A stretch of DNA of 6,846 bases, taken from NCBI GenBank assembly GCA_965372015.1, contig CBDVAP010000141.1:1-6846 (forward strand), written 5' to 3'. The stretch comes from JACZSB01 sp965372015. Its GTDB lineage: Bacteria; Fidelibacterota; Marinisomatia; SCGC-AAA003-L08; TS1B11. The position numbers were made by a program, and so were the translations under genes. The notes beneath the pieces were generated by a model, which worked only from the letters and a program-made list of their open reading frames with translations, was not told where the DNA came from and made no database searches. Shown piece by piece: positions 6,057 through 6,846 of this stretch. How positions within the stretch are numbered: the stretch's first letter is position 1; each line of letters begins with the position of its first letter.

Positions 6057-6173
6057 AGTGAGGATATCATCGTATACGAGGATGAAAGGGCGGCTCAAGA
6101 ACTGGGATTTCAAGCCGATATTGAAAAAGAGTGGCGGAACAAGCTCAAATGCACTAATTTTACCTATAAGTAG
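6057..6173 (+). pseudogene. Possible 3' remnant of a decayed gene
   Basis: One frame reads 38 codons to TAG 6171-6173 with a charged, protein-like composition (for example EDIIVYEDERAAQELGF and ADIEKEWRNKLK). There is no ATG, GTG or TTG start in it, and the codon just before 6057 is TAG. Upstream of that stop the same frame continues briefly with Q-K-A-L-N-Q-D-D-E-Q-S-W-G. The stop codon lies 11 nt before a strong intrinsic terminator, the spacing expected at the end of a real gene. The simplest reading is the C-terminal end of a small gene broken by at least one stop and by loss of its 5' end next to the repeat island. I do not recognise the family, and a chance open stretch is possible. Confidence 0.3.
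6165..6170 (+). promoter_or_regulatory. Candidate -10 box (TATAAG) upstream of the terminator and NYN gene
   Basis: TATAAG matches 5 of 6 bases of the -10 consensus. The bases 17 bp upstream (AGCTCA, 6142-6147) are a poor -35 box. If it is used, transcription would start near 6177 and run straight into the terminator hairpin at 6185, giving an attenuator-like leader of about 68 nt for the NYN gene. The evidence is weak. Confidence 0.2.
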
Positions 6174-6184
6174 AATTACTTGCT

Positions 6185-6227
6185 CCCCGCCTGACTTGCC
6201 GCAAGGCCTCAGGCGGGGTTTTGTTTT
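6185..6227 (+). terminator. Strong intrinsic terminator immediately before the NYN gene
   Basis: CCCCGCCTGA (6185-6194) pairs perfectly with TCAGGCGGGG (6209-6218) over 10 bp. An inner CTTG/CAAG stem (6195-6198 with 6202-6205) extends it, with GCC bulged. TTTTGTTTT follows at 6219-6227. No T-run exists on the opposite strand, so it acts on + transcription. It would end transcripts from arfB or from the possible remnant at 6057-6173. Only 17 nt separate its T-run from the next ATG. Confidence 0.88.
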
Positions 6228-6244
6228 CCCCCGGGAGAGTTCCC

Positions 6245-6846
6245 ATGCCGGCTGAACCTACGACCAAGCGTACCATTGCGTTCTTCGATGGCCAAAACCT
6301 CTACGGAGCCGCGAAAGCGGCGTTCGGCTATACTTACCCCAATTACAACGTCCAGGCACTTGCGAATGAAATTTGCCGGCAGCAAGGCTGGCAACTTGAC
6401 GCTGTCCGGTTTTACACCGGTGTACCCAGCAAGGACGATAACGCCTTCTGGCACGGCTTCTGGAGTAACAAGATTGCCCAGATGGGCAAGCGAGAAATCG
6501 AGATCTACACACGGTCATTACGGTACCGGAACAAGCGCCTCAAGCTGCCGGATGGTACCGAGCATACTACTTTAGTCGGGACGGAAAAGGGCATTGATGT
6601 ACGGCTGGCGCTTGATGTTGTCCGGTTGGGGCTCAAGAAGCATTACGATGTTGCCTTGATATTCAGTCAGGACCAGGACCTATCCGAAGTAGCCGATGAG
6701 ATTCGTACGATTTCCATGGAACAGCACCGTTGGATCCTGGTGGCAAGTGCTTTTCCAGTTAGCCCGACCTACGACAATCCGAGAGGCATCAACAATACCC
6801 AATGGATAAGGATTGATCGGGCTACATATGATAAGTGCATTGATCC
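6245..6846 (+). CDS. NYN-domain (PIN-like, DUF88/LabA-type) putative ribonuclease, partial at the right edge
   Basis: The first 200 codons are present and the frame runs off the right edge without a stop. The start is ATG 6245, with GGGAG (6233-6237) 7 nt upstream, a good ribosome binding site. NYN motifs appear in order: IAFFDGQNLY (D15, N18), EKGIDVRLALDVV (E114, D118, D124) and IFSQDQDLSEVADEI (S141, D143, D145). These acidic residues form the metal-binding centre of PIN/NYN nucleases, which are thought to process or degrade RNA. The usual SGDxDF motif reads SQDQDL here, a variant I believe is typical of one DUF88 branch, and both aspartates are kept. Almost the whole catalytic domain is visible; any C-terminal extension is not. 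The start lies 17 nt after a strong terminator, so expression may depend on read-through or an attenuator. Its cellular role and substrate are unknown. Confidence 0.85.
   Translation, partial: MPAEPTTKRTIAFFDGQNLYGAAKAAFGYTYPNYNVQALANEICRQQGWQLDAVRFYTGVPSKDDNAFWHGFWSNKIAQMGKREIEIYTRSLRYRNKRLKLPDGTEHTTLVGTEKGIDVRLALDVVRLGLKKHYDVALIFSQDQDLSEVADEIRTISMEQHRWILVASAFPVSPTYDNPRGINNTQWIRIDRATYDKCID

Larger units (their letters stand above)
5642..6244. other. 603-bp stretch without an intact gene: stem-loop island, gene remnant and terminator
   Basis: The left half (about 5647-5956) is packed with short GC-rich stem-loops, listed separately. From about 5960 the sequence becomes AT-richer and has no strong structure until a possible gene remnant at 6057-6173 and an intrinsic terminator at 6185-6227. 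Open frames crossing the island, for example 5678-6040 on + and 5772-6113 on -, are made of repeat sequence and have no protein-like composition, so I do not call them genes. Confidence 0.7.

Noticed and set aside
5678..6113. Open frames across the stem-loop island (+ strand 5678-6040, - strand 5772-6113)
   Set aside because: They are translated repeat sequence, including the HCEPRRSRRDVAIS-type peptide known from false calls. They cross several hairpins and show no protein-like composition or ribosome binding site.
5957..6184. tRNA or other known RNA gene
   Set aside because: I found no cloverleaf, no T-loop-like GTTCRANNC in the proper context and no familiar riboswitch core.
6037..6255. 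72-codon + strand open frame starting at ATG 6037
   Set aside because: It reads through the intrinsic terminator hairpin and overlaps the NYN gene start; the other frame at 6057-6173 has the more protein-like composition.
6276..6575. Open frames inside the NYN gene region in other frames (for example + 6276-6575 and - 6258-6518)
   Set aside because: They are shadows of the NYN reading frame, which carries all the recognisable motifs and continues to the window edge.

Overview
All supported genes lie on the + strand. The window suggests an uncultured member of the Fibrobacteres-Chlorobi-Bacteroidetes (FCB) lineage, such as Marinimicrobia, KSB1 or Calditrichota-like bacteria. The main reason is that two complete secreted proteins end in a FlgD-Ig-like / type IX-type C-terminal sorting domain with the NYPNPFNPAT signature, and a third, cut off at the left edge, ends in a related GLYLYTV...GKFVIIK tail. 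The phylum is inferred from this style of sorting domain. No rRNA or other marker gene is present to settle it.

Layout: (1) 2-208, the last 68 codons of a surface protein. (2) 209-425, an intergenic leader with one plausible sigma70-like promoter. (3) 426-3596, a 1056-aa secreted protein made of a lamin-tail domain, six OB-like half-modules arranged as three repeats, one Ig-like insert and a sorting domain. (4) A strong intrinsic terminator, followed at once by a small hairpin that buries the next ribosome binding site. (5) 3690-5021, a 443-aa secreted endonuclease/exonuclease/phosphatase (EEP) family enzyme with every catalytic motif present and its own sorting domain. (6) 5219-5641, arfB (yaeJ), a ribosome-rescue peptidyl-tRNA hydrolase with an intact GGQ motif. 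(7) 5642-6244, a 603-bp stretch without an intact gene. It holds an island of GC-rich stem-loops, including a REP-like element and a tandem 20-bp palindromic repeat, then a possible decayed gene end and a second strong terminator. (8) 6245 to the right edge, the first 200 codons of a NYN-domain (PIN-like, DUF88/LabA-type) putative RNase.

The most interesting biology is the pair at 426-5021. LTD, OB-fold and EEP domains occur together in single large extracellular nucleases of the ExeM/NucH type. Here the LTD/OB part and the EEP catalytic part are separate adjacent genes, each with its own export and sorting signals. I infer a two-component cell-surface nuclease or phosphoesterase, perhaps for using extracellular DNA. 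The terminator and the masked ribosome binding site between the genes suggest that the enzyme is made separately from, and perhaps at a lower level than, its putative scaffold.

arfB and the NYN gene are housekeeping or RNA-related genes with no evident link to the surface-protein pair. I found no CRISPR array, tRNA, rRNA, transposase or phage gene.
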